Positions 8,190 through 16,934 of a DNA stretch of 64,000 nucleotides are shown piece by piece (position 1 is the first letter of the stretch; every line of letters begins with the position of its first letter). Where the stretch lies: the NCBI RefSeq assembly GCF_001625565.1, contig NZ_AUXS01000042.1, positions 275,395 through 339,394 of the forward strand, written 5' to 3'. Made by a program: the position numbers and the translations under genes. Origin of the DNA: Pseudoalteromonas luteoviolacea NCIMB 1944 (lineage in GTDB: Bacteria > Pseudomonadota > Gammaproteobacteria > Enterobacterales > Alteromonadaceae). Below the pieces are notes generated by a model. It had not been told where the DNA came from and made no database searches. It worked only from the letters and a program-made list of their open reading frames with translations.

Positions 8190-9365
8190 ATGAAGAAGTT
8201 GGCAATGGCCTCACTGGCATTGTGTATGGCGTCGTTAATGGGTTGTTCATCAAGTGACGATGAAGAGGAGTTAGTGCTCCCTGAAATCGTCAATCAATTT
8301 GAACCACAAACAGTTTGGCAAGAGTCGCTAGGTGATGGTGTCGAACACTATTTCTCGCGCTTGACACCGACTGCACACGATAATCGAATTTTTGCAGCGG
8401 AGCGAAAAGGCTTGGTTGCTGCATACAGTGCGGAAGATGGCGAGCAACTGTGGGAAATTGACACCCGAAAAGATACCTCAATCTGGCCGTGGGCAGACGA
8501 TGACTCGGCAAAGTTATCCGGGGGTATTTTGCAGGCGTATGGCAAGATATATATCGGTTCTGAACATGGTGAAGTTATCGCACTGGATCGTGAAAGCGGC
8601 GACGTTGTATGGCGCAAGTCTGTACCCGGTGAAGCTTTGTCTTCTCCCAGTGCTGGTGACGGTTTAGTTTATGTCAACTTAGGTTCTGGCAAATTACTTG
8701 CGTTGCACCCTGATACAGGTGAAGAGCGTTGGAGTTATGAGCAAGAAGTTCCGGCTTTAACACTTCGAGGGTTAAGCTCACCAACGTCTGCAAATGGCGG
8801 CGTTTTGATCGGTGAAGAAAGTGGCAAGCTTAGTGTGCTTATCGCTGAAAGTGGATTTACAGCTTGGAGCGCCGATGTTGCACTTGCAGAAGGTGCCTCT
8901 GAGTTTGAGCGCTTGGTCGATGTTGATACAAAACCTGTGGTATCCGGTGCGTACGTTTACACGATAGCGTATAATGGCAAACTTGCAGCCATTGATGTGC
9001 GTAATGGTAGCGTTGTATGGGATCGTGAATATAGCAGTTATCGCGATTTGGCCATTGAACTAAATACGATTTACTTGGTAGATAGTGATGGCGTGCTCTA
9101 TGCTCTAGATAAAGACTCTGGAACAGAGCGCTGGAGCCAAGCTGGCCTAAGAGGTTGGTACTTAACGGCACCTACTGTTGCTGGTAATTATGTTGTTGTT
9201 GGTGATCAGGAAGGTAACCTGCACTGGCTTGATAAACAAACTGGTGATTTAGTTTCTCGTCAAGAGTTTGATAGTTCGGGCTTTTTTGTTGAACCCATCG
9301 TAGTCGATGATAAGTTGATCGTATACACCCGTGATGGTGAGATCAGTGCGATAAGAATCCCTTAA
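8190..9365 (+). CDS. bamB: outer-membrane assembly lipoprotein BamB
   Basis: A beta-propeller lipoprotein of the BAM complex that helps feed outer-membrane proteins to BamA. Signal peptide with lipobox SLMGC at about residues 15-19. Repeated PQQ-like propeller blades follow (patterns such as GxVxALDxxSGDVVWR) over about 70-385. The 391-aa length is normal. An AAGGAG site precedes the ATG. A terminator-like hairpin follows before der. Confidence 0.95.
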   Translation: MKKLAMASLALCMASLMGCSSSDDEEELVLPEIVNQFEPQTVWQESLGDGVEHYFSRLTPTAHDNRIFAAERKGLVAAYSAEDGEQLWEIDTRKDTSIWPWADDDSAKLSGGILQAYGKIYIGSEHGEVIALDRESGDVVWRKSVPGEALSSPSAGDGLVYVNLGSGKLLALHPDTGEERWSYEQEVPALTLRGLSSPTSANGGVLIGEESGKLSVLIAESGFTAWSADVALAEGASEFERLVDVDTKPVVSGAYVYTIAYNGKLAAIDVRNGSVVWDREYSSYRDLAIELNTIYLVDSDGVLYALDKDSGTERWSQAGLRGWYLTAPTVAGNYVVVGDQEGNLHWLDKQTGDLVSRQEFDSSGFFVEPIVVDDKLIVYTRDGEISAIRIP

Positions 9366-9390
9366 TCATCACTGACGTAAAGGTTTTTGT

Positions 9391-9416
9391 AAGGCTTCGC
9401 ACTGCGAAGCCTTTTG
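9391..9416 (+). terminator. terminator/attenuator between bamB and der
   Basis: A perfect 10-bp stem AAGGCTTCGC/GCGAAGCCTT with a 3-base loop is followed by a short T-rich tract. It lies in the 73-base gap, so some transcripts may stop before der or der may have its own promoter. Confidence 0.7.
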
Positions 9417-9438
9417 TTGTTTAAAGAAGAGGTAGTCT

Positions 9439-10911
9439 ATGCTTCCTGTGATCGCTCTGGTAGGGCGACCAAATGTGGGGAAATCCACATTATTTAATCG
9501 TTTAACGCGTACACGAGACGCACTTGTCGCCGATTTTCCGGGTCTAACTCGCGACCGTAAATATGGTCAGGCTGACTATGATGGCTATGAGTTCATTGTT
9601 GTAGATACAGGTGGTATCGACGGCAGTGAAGAGGGCATCGAAACGGAAATGGCTGAGCAGTCGCTACTGGCGATTGAAGAAGCGGACATTGTATTGTTCT
9701 TGGTGGATGCGCGCGCAGGTATGACAGCTGCGGATCAAGCCATTGCGCAGCACTTAAGGAAGCAAGAAAAAAAGAGTTTCATTGTTGCAAATAAGACTGA
9801 CGGCATAGACGCTGATTCAAGCTGCGCGGAGTTTTACCAATTAGCACTGGGTGATATTCATCAAATCGCAGCAGCGCATGGCCGTGGTGTGACTCAATTA
9901 CTTGATGCAACACTGAGCCCCATCATTTCTGAACTTGCTCAGCAAGATGACGAAATTGCACAAGATGATGACAGTATTGCCGAGCTTTACCTTGAAGGTG
10001 AGGAAGCACCTGAAGAAGGAAAAACAGGATTTGAAGACAAGCCTGTTAAGCTGGCAATTATTGGTCGCCCTAATGTAGGAAAGTCAACGCTAACAAACCG
10101 CATTTTAGGCGAAGAGCGTGTGATTGTTTATGATATGCCTGGCACGACGCGCGATTCAATTTATATTCCGATGACCCGCAATGAGCGAGAGTACGTTTTA
10201 ATTGATACGGCAGGTGTACGTAAGCGTAAAAAAGTCAGTGATGTGGTTGAGAAGTTCTCGGTTATTAAGACCTTAAAAGCGATTGAAGATGCCAACGTTA
10301 TCTTGTTAGTTGTTGATGCGCGTGAGGGGATTTCTGACCAAGACTTAAGCCTGCTGGGCTTTGCTTTGAACTCTGGCCGTTCACTGGTTATAGCTGTGAA
10401 TAAGTGGGATGGGTTGGATAATTACGTGAAAGAGAGGATTAAGTCTGAGCTGGATCGTCGTTTAGGCTTTATTGACTTTGCCCGTTTACACTTTATTTCT
10501 GCGCTGCACGGTACAGGTGTTGGCCATTTGTTTGAGTCAGTTGATGAAGCATATGAATCTGCAACGAAGCGTGTCAGCACCGCAATGCTGAGACGTATCA
10601 TGGATATGGCACAAGCAGATCACCAGCCGCCACTAGTGCGTGGTAGACGTGTGAAACTAAAATATGCGCATGCCGGTGGTTACAATCCCCCAAGGATTGT
10701 TATTCATGGCAACCAAGTGCATGACTTACCGGATAGCTACAAACGCTACCTGATGAACTATTATCGTAAGGCGCTCAATATTATGGGGACGCCGATAAAA
10801 ATTGAGTTCAGAGAGGGTGATAACCCGTATTCAGGCCGAACTAATAAAATGACGTTGTCACAAAAACGCAAACTCAGAGCGTTTACTAAAGAGCAACGGA
10901 ACAAAACATAA
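9439..10911 (+). CDS. der: ribosome-assembly GTPase Der (EngA)
   Basis: An essential tandem GTPase for 50S subunit maturation. Two G domains each show GRPNVGKST (near residues 8 and 209), DTGG/DTAG switch motifs and NKTD/NKWD specificity motifs. They are joined by an acidic linker near 165-205, and a C-terminal KH-like domain begins near 375. 490 aa is normal. It is the last gene of the conserved run and is closed by a strong terminator. Confidence 0.97.
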   Translation: MLPVIALVGRPNVGKSTLFNRLTRTRDALVADFPGLTRDRKYGQADYDGYEFIVVDTGGIDGSEEGIETEMAEQSLLAIEEADIVLFLVDARAGMTAADQAIAQHLRKQEKKSFIVANKTDGIDADSSCAEFYQLALGDIHQIAAAHGRGVTQLLDATLSPIISELAQQDDEIAQDDDSIAELYLEGEEAPEEGKTGFEDKPVKLAIIGRPNVGKSTLTNRILGEERVIVYDMPGTTRDSIYIPMTRNEREYVLIDTAGVRKRKKVSDVVEKFSVIKTLKAIEDANVILLVVDAREGISDQDLSLLGFALNSGRSLVIAVNKWDGLDNYVKERIKSELDRRLGFIDFARLHFISALHGTGVGHLFESVDEAYESATKRVSTAMLRRIMDMAQADHQPPLVRGRRVKLKYAHAGGYNPPRIVIHGNQVHDLPDSYKRYLMNYYRKALNIMGTPIKIEFREGDNPYSGRTNKMTLSQKRKLRAFTKEQRNKT

Positions 10912-10939
10912 AAAATGGCGCGTAAAGCGCCATTTTTTT
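10911..10939 (+). terminator. terminator after der
   Basis: The stem AAAAATGGCGC/GCGCCATTTTT with loop GTAAA and seven Ts begins within the der stop codon. It marks the end of the housekeeping operon. Confidence 0.9.
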
Positions 10940-11074
10940 GCTATTTGCCTTATTAAATTTTGTAAAATATATTTTTTACATGCAACAGGCGGTAGGTATT
11001 GATTTGTGAGCTAGCCTTTACGCTGCTCATTAATTATGCTTTATTAGTATAAATTTGTTTAACTTATTGTTGTG

Positions 11075-11464
11075 ATGCATTTTCTTAAAACAGTCATTTA
11101 TGTAGATGATGTCGAAGAAGTCTTAGATTTTTATTTTCAAGCTTTTGGGTTGAGTGCTCACTCAGTAACAGAGAATGGTGATTATGGTGAGTTAGACACC
11201 GGAACAGTCCTGCTGGCTTTTGCAACACACCCAGTTGCGCAATCCCAATTCAAACAAAATTATATTCGCTCTCAGCCAAAGCAGCCTGCTTTGGGATTTG
11301 AATTGACACTTGGTTGTGAGAATGTGTCTAGCAGTTATGATAAAGCCGTTGCAGCGGGGGCTGAGCCTCTGTGTGCTCCATGCCAAAAAGGCGTACATAT
11401 ACAGGCATATGTACGCGCGATAGAGGGGACGCTAATTGCGTTAGTCAGCGAGAGCACGAGCTAG
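11075..11464 (+). CDS. VOC (glyoxalase/bleomycin-resistance) family protein
   Basis: A 129-aa single-copy vicinal-oxygen-chelate fold protein: FLKTVIYVDDVEEVLDFYFQAFG at the start and two betaalphabetabetabeta halves, the second from VSSSYDKAVAAGA. Family members include glyoxalases, dioxygenases and antibiotic-binding proteins; the substrate cannot be told. GTG at 11072 is immediately followed by ATG at 11075; I prefer ATG, though neither has a clear ribosome-binding site. Its last 24 bases overlap the 3' end of the convergent DUF2750 gene. Confidence 0.75.
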   Translation: MHFLKTVIYVDDVEEVLDFYFQAFGLSAHSVTENGDYGELDTGTVLLAFATHPVAQSQFKQNYIRSQPKQPALGFELTLGCENVSSSYDKAVAAGAEPLCAPCQKGVHIQAYVRAIEGTLIALVSESTS

Positions 11465-11791
11465 ACTGACAGGCTCGATTTCAATACACACGTTATCGTT
11501 ATTCCAGTTGATACCAACCAGTGCACTGTCATCCCTTAAGTCTTCTACCCACTCATCTAGGAAAGTATCTAGACCAATTTCAATAGGTTTAAACTCTTCC
11601 CACTCGTCTTTGCACTGCTCTTGCGCTGCGGATTCGTCGCTCCAGAGTAGTAACACGTCTGATTCTTCAAACTGATTGGATTCCACAATCACAAAACCGC
11701 CATCTTCCGCACCCAGTGCCCATAACTGTTCACTTTGTTTCACAACGGTGACAAAGTTGACTACTTCTGACTCTAATTCAAGATCATTCAT
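11441..11791 (-). CDS. DUF2750-type protein
   Basis: A small acidic cytoplasmic protein with the DUF2750 pattern: a helical start (SEVVNFVTVVKQSEQLWALG), a central GGFVIVESNQFEESDVLLLWSDE, and an acidic C-terminus with WVEDLRDDSALVGINWNNDN. Function unknown. I start it at 11791 rather than the longest frame (11839) because this ATG has a GGTAA site and avoids overlapping the upstream GST-like gene, leaving a 19-base gap. The two are probably cotranscribed. Confidence 0.7.
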   Translation of the reverse strand: MNDLELESEVVNFVTVVKQSEQLWALGAEDGGFVIVESNQFEESDVLLLWSDESAAQEQCKDEWEEFKPIEIGLDTFLDEWVEDLRDDSALVGINWNNDNVCIEIEPVSLARALAD

Positions 11792-11810
11792 ATTATTTAC
11801 CAGTATAAAA

Positions 11811-12404
11811 TTAACTGCGCGGATCCGTTGCTTGAGCATGTTTGTTGTCTTGCCAGTTCTCTAGATGATTTAACAGCCCTTCGTGATTGTTAATATCGGC
11901 TAGATTTCTGAATCGGATCCAGTCTAACAGGCAGTATAAACTGATCTGCAAATACTCGCAGTTCAAAAATACATCTGTTGTGCATTGTCTATCTAAATAG
12001 GTCAATGTTTCAGTTATACGTTCGCGTTGTAAATTAAAAAACAACACATCTGCTTTTGTATCAAACCCTGAACGCTCGCCTAGTAGTATCTCGACCAGTG
12101 AATCGTTGCAGGCATTGATGGTTGTTAGTAAGTTTTCCTGCTGCCAGTTTAAATGGGGTAATGAGTACTTTGTTTGCAAGTATCTGGCTATGACATTGGA
12201 ATCACATACAGTGTTTTCCCCACAGATTAAAAAGGGAATTTTACGCGCGGGATTGTGCTTGATAAGAGTTTCACGCTCTTCAGGGTTAAATATATCAATG
12301 GCCTTATAATCTACTGTAAGATTATGCATTGCGCAGTATATTCTTAATCTTCTGACATAGGGTGATGTATTGGAGCCATATAAAATCAAAGTGTGTTCCC
12401 TCAT
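11811..12404 (-). CDS. glutathione S-transferase family protein
   Basis: A 197-aa protein with an N-terminal thioredoxin-like GST domain: TLILYGSNTSPYVRRLRIYC at residues 5-24, cis-Pro motif ARKIPFLIC, and CDSNVIARYL for the glutathione gamma-glutamyl contact. An all-helical C-terminal domain begins near residue 90 (QENLLTTINACNDSLVEILLGERSG). Likely a detoxification or stress protein; substrate unknown. No good ribosome-binding site precedes the ATG. It heads a two-gene unit with the DUF2750 gene. Confidence 0.8.
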   Translation of the reverse strand: MREHTLILYGSNTSPYVRRLRIYCAMHNLTVDYKAIDIFNPEERETLIKHNPARKIPFLICGENTVCDSNVIARYLQTKYSLPHLNWQQENLLTTINACNDSLVEILLGERSGFDTKADVLFFNLQRERITETLTYLDRQCTTDVFLNCEYLQISLYCLLDWIRFRNLADINNHEGLLNHLENWQDNKHAQATDPRS

Positions 12405-12541
12405 TGGTTTTAGTGACTATGAGTGTAGCATGTCATCAGCTGAATTTAAGAGTGTAATGTTTGGATGTACTAGAAGCGTATTAGACTTGAAAGGGTTGGA
12501 AATTAGGGTAGTAGACAATATAACTCCTACCCTAGGTGATG

Positions 12542-12820
12542 TTAATCTTGTCGACTTGTGACTTCTAACAGATGATAGCCAAACTGTGTTTGTACAGGCC
12601 CTTGAACTTCGTTTAGTGGTGCAGAAAATACAACCTTATCGAATTCAGGTACCATCATGCCAGGTCCAAATTCTCCAAGTGCACCACCGTCTTGTCCTGA
12701 AGGACAATTGGAAAACTCTTTGGCTAGATCCGCAAAGTCTTCTCCACTTGCGATACGTTGCTTGAGCTCCAAGCATTGCGCCTCGCTGTCTACTAAAATA
12801 TGTCTTGCACTTGCTAATGT
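12542..12820 (-). CDS. ppiC: peptidyl-prolyl cis-trans isomerase, parvulin type (PpiC)
   Basis: A cytoplasmic 92-aa single-domain parvulin: ARHILVDSEAQC at the start, FADLAKEFSNCPSGQDGGALGEF in the middle and FGYHLLEV at the end, matching E. coli PpiC (93 aa) throughout. I choose the ATG at 12820 because alignment begins there and GGAG lies just upstream. The longer frame from 12856 would add 12 polar residues not seen in the family. It shares direction with the GST/DUF2750 unit. Confidence 0.9.
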   Translation of the reverse strand, partial: TLASARHILVDSEAQCLELKQRIASGEDFADLAKEFSNCPSGQDGGALGEFGPGMMVPEFDKVVFSAPLNEVQGPVQTQFGYHLLEVTSRQD

Positions 12821-12894
12821 CATCTTCTCTCCATGCCTTGCCTGATTTTTATTCATACCTTATTCTAATGCAAAAGTGGTAAAAGCGCATGCTT

Positions 12895-13428
12895 TTACCT
12901 GATTTGCTTTTCAATTGCTTTCGCGAGCTCTTCTGACAATGGTTTTGTGCGGCTGCCAAAACGCTGTATTGTTTTTCTATCTGCAGATACAAGATATTTA
13001 TAAAAATTCCATTTTGGAGAGCCTGCTTGTTCACCTAAATGTTTAAAAACGGGGTTGGCATCACTGCCTCGAACAGGGCTTGTTGCAAGCATGGTAAAGG
13101 TAACGCCGTAGTTTACAAAGCATACCTTAGCCGTGTCTGCTTCATCGTTTTCTTCTTGGAAAAAATCATCAGATGGGAAGCCCAGCACTACAAGACCCTT
13201 ATCTTTGTACTGTTGATGTAACGCTTCAAGATCTTTAAATTGCCCGGTGAAGCCACAATTACTAGCGGTATTTACAATGAGTAACGGCTTATTTTTAAAC
13301 TGGCATAAATTGACAGTGTCTTTTGAGCGCAGTTTTCTCAGTTCGACAGCGGTAAAGTCATCGCATTGAGCAAATGCAAGTGGGCTGCTTAGAGCGAATA
13401 TAAGGCTTAAAATTGTCTTTTTTAACAT
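12895..13428 (-). CDS. periplasmic glutathione peroxidase-family thiol peroxidase
   Basis: GPx/BtuE-type peroxidase with an apparent Sec signal peptide (residues 1-20, ending SPLAFA|QC), so probably periplasmic. The catalytic site is cysteine, not selenocysteine: Cys58 in NTASNCGFTGQ. The SPKWNFYKYLV tryptophan motif and CFVNYGVTF are present. The usual GFPCNQF glutamine motif is altered to GFPSDDFFQEE. Non-seleno members usually use thioredoxin-like reductants; the partner here is unknown. Confidence 0.88.
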   Translation of the reverse strand: MLKKTILSLIFALSSPLAFAQCDDFTAVELRKLRSKDTVNLCQFKNKPLLIVNTASNCGFTGQFKDLEALHQQYKDKGLVVLGFPSDDFFQEENDEADTAKVCFVNYGVTFTMLATSPVRGSDANPVFKHLGEQAGSPKWNFYKYLVSADRKTIQRFGSRTKPLSEELAKAIEKQIR

Positions 13429-13773
13429 GGTAAATTCCGTTGTTTATTGTTTTTACGTGTGTCGAAAGAAATAGTTCATCTTGTGTTAGCAATTTAGCGA
13501 TAGCTAAATAAGAATACAGTTCACTGTACCAACAATTTTGGTGCAATCTAATGGAGCTACACGCCTTTTTACACAATAGAGATTATCACAAATTTGATAA
13601 AGAGTGATTGCCCCAAAATCTGCGACAATAAATTGATAGCGCCTGATTGATGTCGACATACAGCTCTTGTACACGATAGTTTTTTTAGCGTAAAAGTCCC
13701 TTCTTTTTGATTCGTGCAATGATTGTTATAAATTGAACTACACTAAGCTGTACCATGGAAAAAGGGTATAACT
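13429..13773. other. intergenic region, no gene seen
   Basis: 345 bases between the divergent peroxidase and kinase genes. It is AT-rich with only short unsupported frames. One short inverted repeat, ATTTAGC/GCTAAAT with a four-base GATA loop, lies at 13492-13509. Promoters for both flanking genes must be here, but I could not settle on a convincing -35/-10 pair. Confidence 0.4.
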
Positions 13774-15726
13774 ATGACAAATAAAGTATTGATCATAGAC
13801 AGCAATAGTGTTTTAGCTATGCGTATTAAAGTGCTGTTCGAGTTACTGGGCAGTGAAGTGGAACACATACATTACGAAACACTGGATAATCAAACTTGTT
13901 TCGCTCACTTTGATGTTATTGCTATTGCTCACGGGATCCCGCCTGAGTATTTTGAAATTTTAGATGTGCTGAGTCAGCATGAGAAAATCATCTTGTTGGC
14001 CCCAAAACCAGAAAACTCTGAACACCTGAGTGCCTTTAGCCAGTTAAACCGTGTACTGTCAAATGCAATTGTGATTTACCCATTTTTTGGCAATAAAGAA
14101 ATTACAGGTTTGCTAGAACGGGTAATGGAAATTGGTGAGCAGGCACAATTGCTGCTGCCAAAAGTGTTATTGGTTGACCATATTCCTTCACGGCTCAAGC
14201 AATTGTCGGTGAGCCTCACTGGCGCGCAATTGGATGTGAAAACTGCGAGTAATGCACATGAAGCGGGGTTGTTAGCGAAAGAGCATAGCTTTGATTTGCT
14301 TATCTGTGATTTTAACTTGCAAGAAGAAACGGGACTGGATGTTTTTGAACAAGTTAGAAGTTACCATATTAATTGTCGTTGTTTATTAATGACATCAAGA
14401 GAGAGTCAAGTTGATACATTAAAAGCAATCCGACAGGGAGTGGAAGATGTTCTGACAAAGCCCGTTGATGAGAATGCGCTATTGCAATCGTTACATAAAC
14501 TCTGGCAAACAGAGCTGTTGAGGCGGCACAATCAAGAGCTGGTTGAGCGTTTGCAAGACACAGTCGATGCATTGATCGAGCGTGATAGCTTACTGCGGGT
14601 CATTTATAAACACACTCCAGATCCGATTATGCTGTTTAACTTAAAAGGGTTTGTAATTGAAGCGAATGATGCCTGTTTAAATCTGTTTGGCCTCAATGCA
14701 GAGCAGCTTGAATCCCACTCTATTTTTAATTTATTTGAGCGTCAGTCTGTAGAGGCTTTAAAAAACCGGATTGAAGCCGGTTTGATGGCAAGGCATTTTG
14801 ACTGTGACTTGGTTCTGCCTAGGCCCGATGGGCTCTCAATTCCTTTAATGGGTACGTTTATTGAAATTGACCATCACGGAGAAATAGGGCTGGCGGCGAT
14901 TTTCAAAAACGTCGCGCATCTGAAGCGTAAACAGCAGTTACTAGAAGAAGCCAAAGAAGTGTTAGAGGCGGAAGTTCAAGCAAGAACCGCACAACTTCAA
15001 TCTGCAAAAGAGGCAGCTGAACGCGCGAATATCAGTAAATCAGAGTTTTTAGCAAATATGTCCCATGAATTGCGCACTCCAATGCATTCTATTTTGAGCT
15101 TCGCGCGCTTTGGTCTTGATAAGCTGGCCGCGAATGAAGCGCCAATTGAAAAGCTCACCAAGTATTTATCAAGGATCGAAACCAGTGGTGAAAGGTTGCT
15201 TCTACTGCTCAATAATTTACTCGACTTGTCGAAATTAGATGCTGGGCGCTTCCCTTTTAATCCTAGTGTTCATAATTTCACCGCCATTCTCGCGGAGGGA
15301 GTGGAGGATGTATCCGGATTAGCGATGAAAAAGTGCATTTCTATTAATTTGCATGCACAAGAAAGTGGGATCGAGATTTTATGCGATAGAGACCAAATGG
15401 TACAAGTGGTTAGAAACCTATTGGGTAATGCGCTTAAATTCAGTCCGGAAAACAGTCAGGTGCAGGTTTATCTTTCCAGCACTGTGGATACTTTAAACCT
15501 GACGATTTGTGATCAAGGAGTTGGTATTCCTAAAGATGAGTTGGAACACATATTTGATAAATTTGCACAAAGCAGCAAAACCAATAGCGGAGCAGGGGGA
15601 ACAGGCTTAGGCCTTGCTATTTGCAAAGAGTTTGTTCTGTTACATAAAGGGTGTATTTATGCGCGAAATGGCGATAGTGGTGGCGCTGAGTTCGTCATTG
15701 AATTGCCCTACAATCAAGGTAACTAG
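13774..15726 (+). CDS. hybrid sensor histidine kinase with two N-terminal receiver-like domains and PAS
   Basis: A 650-aa soluble kinase with no membrane segment. A receiver-like fold (about 4-120) lacks the phospho-aspartate and the conserved lysine. A second receiver (about 130-245) keeps the aspartate in LLICDFNLQ and lysine in TKPVD. Then come a PAS domain (about 265-380, YKHTPDPIMLFNLKG), a short coiled coil, HisKA with the H-box FLANMSHELRTPMHS near residue 430, and HATPase_c with N box NLLGNALKF, G1 DQGVGIP and G2 GGTGLGLAI. The regulator 56 bases downstream is its likely partner. Signal and output are unknown. Confidence 0.88.
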   Translation: MTNKVLIIDSNSVLAMRIKVLFELLGSEVEHIHYETLDNQTCFAHFDVIAIAHGIPPEYFEILDVLSQHEKIILLAPKPENSEHLSAFSQLNRVLSNAIVIYPFFGNKEITGLLERVMEIGEQAQLLLPKVLLVDHIPSRLKQLSVSLTGAQLDVKTASNAHEAGLLAKEHSFDLLICDFNLQEETGLDVFEQVRSYHINCRCLLMTSRESQVDTLKAIRQGVEDVLTKPVDENALLQSLHKLWQTELLRRHNQELVERLQDTVDALIERDSLLRVIYKHTPDPIMLFNLKGFVIEANDACLNLFGLNAEQLESHSIFNLFERQSVEALKNRIEAGLMARHFDCDLVLPRPDGLSIPLMGTFIEIDHHGEIGLAAIFKNVAHLKRKQQLLEEAKEVLEAEVQARTAQLQSAKEAAERANISKSEFLANMSHELRTPMHSILSFARFGLDKLAANEAPIEKLTKYLSRIETSGERLLLLLNNLLDLSKLDAGRFPFNPSVHNFTAILAEGVEDVSGLAMKKCISINLHAQESGIEILCDRDQMVQVVRNLLGNALKFSPENSQVQVYLSSTVDTLNLTICDQGVGIPKDELEHIFDKFAQSSKTNSGAGGTGLGLAICKEFVLLHKGCIYARNGDSGGAEFVIELPYNQGN

Positions 15727-15782
15727 CGACAAGTTAAATCCCCGACTATAACTATATGGAAAGAGCACAAGGAATTTAAATC

Positions 15783-16916
15783 ATGGCACTACAACGAATT
15801 TTAGCAGTGGACGATGAACCATTTAACCTCGAAATCATTGAAGAAATTTTAGAAGATCTAGACTTTGAAATCATGACTGCAACCAGCGGGCAAGAGTGTC
15901 TGGAAGTTGTTGAGTCCTTTGACCCCCAAGTGATTCTACTGGATGTTAGCATGCCCCAAATGAGTGGCTATGAAGTGTGCAGAGAAATCAAGGCCAACCC
16001 CAAATTACAGCATATTATAGTTATGTTTGTATCGGCGCGAGGGTCTGTTGAAGAGCGTATGGAGGGGTACTCTGTTGGCGCCGAAGACTATATTGTAAAA
16101 CCGTTTGGTCACAGTGAACTAAAAGCAAAACTGTTGCATTTAGGGCAGATGTTATTAGAAAAAGATATTCTAGAGCAGCAAATAGAAGATGCGACAACCA
16201 CTGCATTTAGCGCGATGGCGACAAGTAGTGAAATGGGCCAAATTGTCAATTTTGTTGAGCAAGTGGGTAATATTCAAGATGTGTCCGAGCTTGCAAATGC
16301 GCTGATCAGCTGTCTCGCCAATTTTGGTTTGAGCTGCAATATTGAAATGCGGGTCAGTGGTGAAAGGCAGCACTTTGCTTCTACCGGCTTGTGTTCACCA
16401 ATTGTGATGGAGCTGTTTGAAATTTTACATTCAAAGGGGCGACTGCATGAGTTTACAAATAGAATACTGGTTAACTACGAGCTGCTAAGCGTACTCATCC
16501 TCAATATGCCGTCCGAAGATCCAGATAAACACGGCCGCATTCGTGATCATATATGTTTTATCGTGAGTGTGACAGAGCAACAGTTGTTATCGATTTTGAC
16601 CAAAGACACTTTGATAAATCAACAGCGAGAGCTAAACGGGGCAATTAAAACCATCCATAGCAAATTTTCCGGTTTGCTATCTATGCTCAACAACAACCGT
16701 TCGCAAAACGAAGCAATATTTAAACGCCTTCAAGAGTTGTTTGAATCACGCATTCCTTCAATGGGGTTAGATGAAGATCAAGAGGTGTTTATTTTTACGC
16801 ATATTGATGAAGCAATTCAGAGTTCTGTAGCGAGAGAGGAGGCAATCGCTCAAGTGAAGGAAGCGTTTGCTGAAATAGAACATGACCTGTGTACACTCAC
16901 GCGAGATGAACCTTAA
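15783..16916 (+). CDS. response regulator with uncharacterised C-terminal domain
   Basis: A canonical receiver occupies residues 4-120: acidic pair DDE, phospho-aspartate in ILLDVSMPQ, MFVSA and lysine in IVKPFG. A helical linker (about 125-165) is followed by some 210 residues that I cannot assign to a DNA-binding, GGDEF, EAL, HD-GYP or phosphatase domain. The middle part has a beta/alpha pattern that could be a divergent GAF-like fold, and the end is helical (INQQRELNGAIKTIHSKFSG). Cotranscribed with the upstream kinase, so it is probably its target. Confidence 0.8.
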   Translation: MALQRILAVDDEPFNLEIIEEILEDLDFEIMTATSGQECLEVVESFDPQVILLDVSMPQMSGYEVCREIKANPKLQHIIVMFVSARGSVEERMEGYSVGAEDYIVKPFGHSELKAKLLHLGQMLLEKDILEQQIEDATTTAFSAMATSSEMGQIVNFVEQVGNIQDVSELANALISCLANFGLSCNIEMRVSGERQHFASTGLCSPIVMELFEILHSKGRLHEFTNRILVNYELLSVLILNMPSEDPDKHGRIRDHICFIVSVTEQQLLSILTKDTLINQQRELNGAIKTIHSKFSGLLSMLNNNRSQNEAIFKRLQELFESRIPSMGLDEDQEVFIFTHIDEAIQSSVAREEAIAQVKEAFAEIEHDLCTLTRDEP

Positions 16917-16934
16917 CGATAGAATTGAAGCTTA

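Noticed and set aside
12370..12561. 63-aa forward frame between the GST-like and ppiC genes
   Set aside because: It runs antisense across two gene ends, has no ribosome-binding site and no recognisable pattern.
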